Assembly (NCBI RefSeq): GCF_000764305.2 | Contig: NW_025937946.1 | Span: forward strand, 18,599 to 82,598 | Origin: Hyalella azteca | Lineage: Eukaryota > Arthropoda > Malacostraca > Amphipoda > Hyalellidae | Length of the DNA: 64,000 nt | Reading direction: 5' to 3' | Part shown: in pieces, positions 63,807-64,000 of the stretch | Numbering within the stretch: position 1 is the stretch's first letter | How the letters are laid out: each line of letters starts with the position of its first letter | The notes under the pieces: model-generated | Told to the model about the DNA's origin: nothing | What the model saw: only the letters and a program-made list of their open reading frames with translations | The model's database searches: none | Position numbers and translations under genes: made by a program

Positions 63807-64000
63807 TTATGCGTCCTACTTGACATAAATATTATGCGTGCTACTTGACATAAATATTATGCGTGCTACTTGACATAAATATTATGCGTCCTACTTGACA
63901 TAAATATTATGCGTCCTACTTGACATAAATATTATGCGTCCTACTTGACATAAATATTATGCGTGCTACTTGACATAAATATTATGCGTCCTACTTGACA
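63807..64000. repeat. 25-bp minisatellite running off the window end
   Basis: About 7.8 copies of a 25-bp unit containing GCGTCCTACTTGACATAAAT are present, with the window ending inside the array. A single C/G site after GCGT varies between copies in the order C, G, G, C, C, C, G, C. All other positions look identical, indicating recent expansion. Confidence 0.97.

Overview
This window looks like non-coding DNA from an AT-rich animal nuclear genome, most likely an arthropod. Three things point there: a DUF4817-type mariner transposase common in arthropod genomes, a short run of degenerate CCTAA (insect-type TTAGG) repeats, and the absence of operons, dense long ORFs or bacterial signals. Only one protein-coding gene can be supported in 64 kb, the transposase of an apparently intact mariner-type element at about 58.12-59.52 kb on the minus strand. 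The other open frames are short, show no recognisable domain and often arise because tandem repeats keep several frames open. The window could be a gene-poor intergenic region or the inside of a very large intron; the sequence does not decide.

Layout. 0-6.4 kb: unremarkable AT-rich DNA, a degenerate ~26-bp array (4.15-4.48 kb), a 64-bp tandem repeat (4.64-4.79 kb) and a long foldback inverted repeat (4.95-5.26 kb). 6.4-19.5 kb: a direct segmental duplication (6.45-9.90 kb and 16.18-19.52 kb) with large indels and uneven divergence; between the copies lie minisatellites with units of 82, 47, ~53 and 38 bp. 19.5-23.1 kb: short arrays with 22-, 68- and 30-bp units, plus an untrimmed Nextera mate-pair junction adapter at 20251-20288, a laboratory artefact that makes the local join suspect. 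23-36.4 kb: long plain AT-rich sequence with a 53-bp array at 31.4 kb. 36.4-46.5 kb: a cluster of tandem duplications (212, 106, 25, 212, 41, 92 and 25 bp units). 46.5-57.7 kb: plain sequence with a few perfect palindromes. 57.7-64 kb: an AATAT microsatellite, the mariner element, telomere-like repeats, one end of a hAT-like element, a 166-bp tandem duplication and a 25-bp array that runs off the window end.

The main themes are an unusually high density of short minisatellites (about twenty arrays in 64 kb), one probably recent mariner insertion, and assembly scars: the adapter plus four isolated Ns, three of them in or beside tandem repeats. I found no convincing new multi-gene system. Identities, densities and GC contrasts here are judged by eye, not computed.
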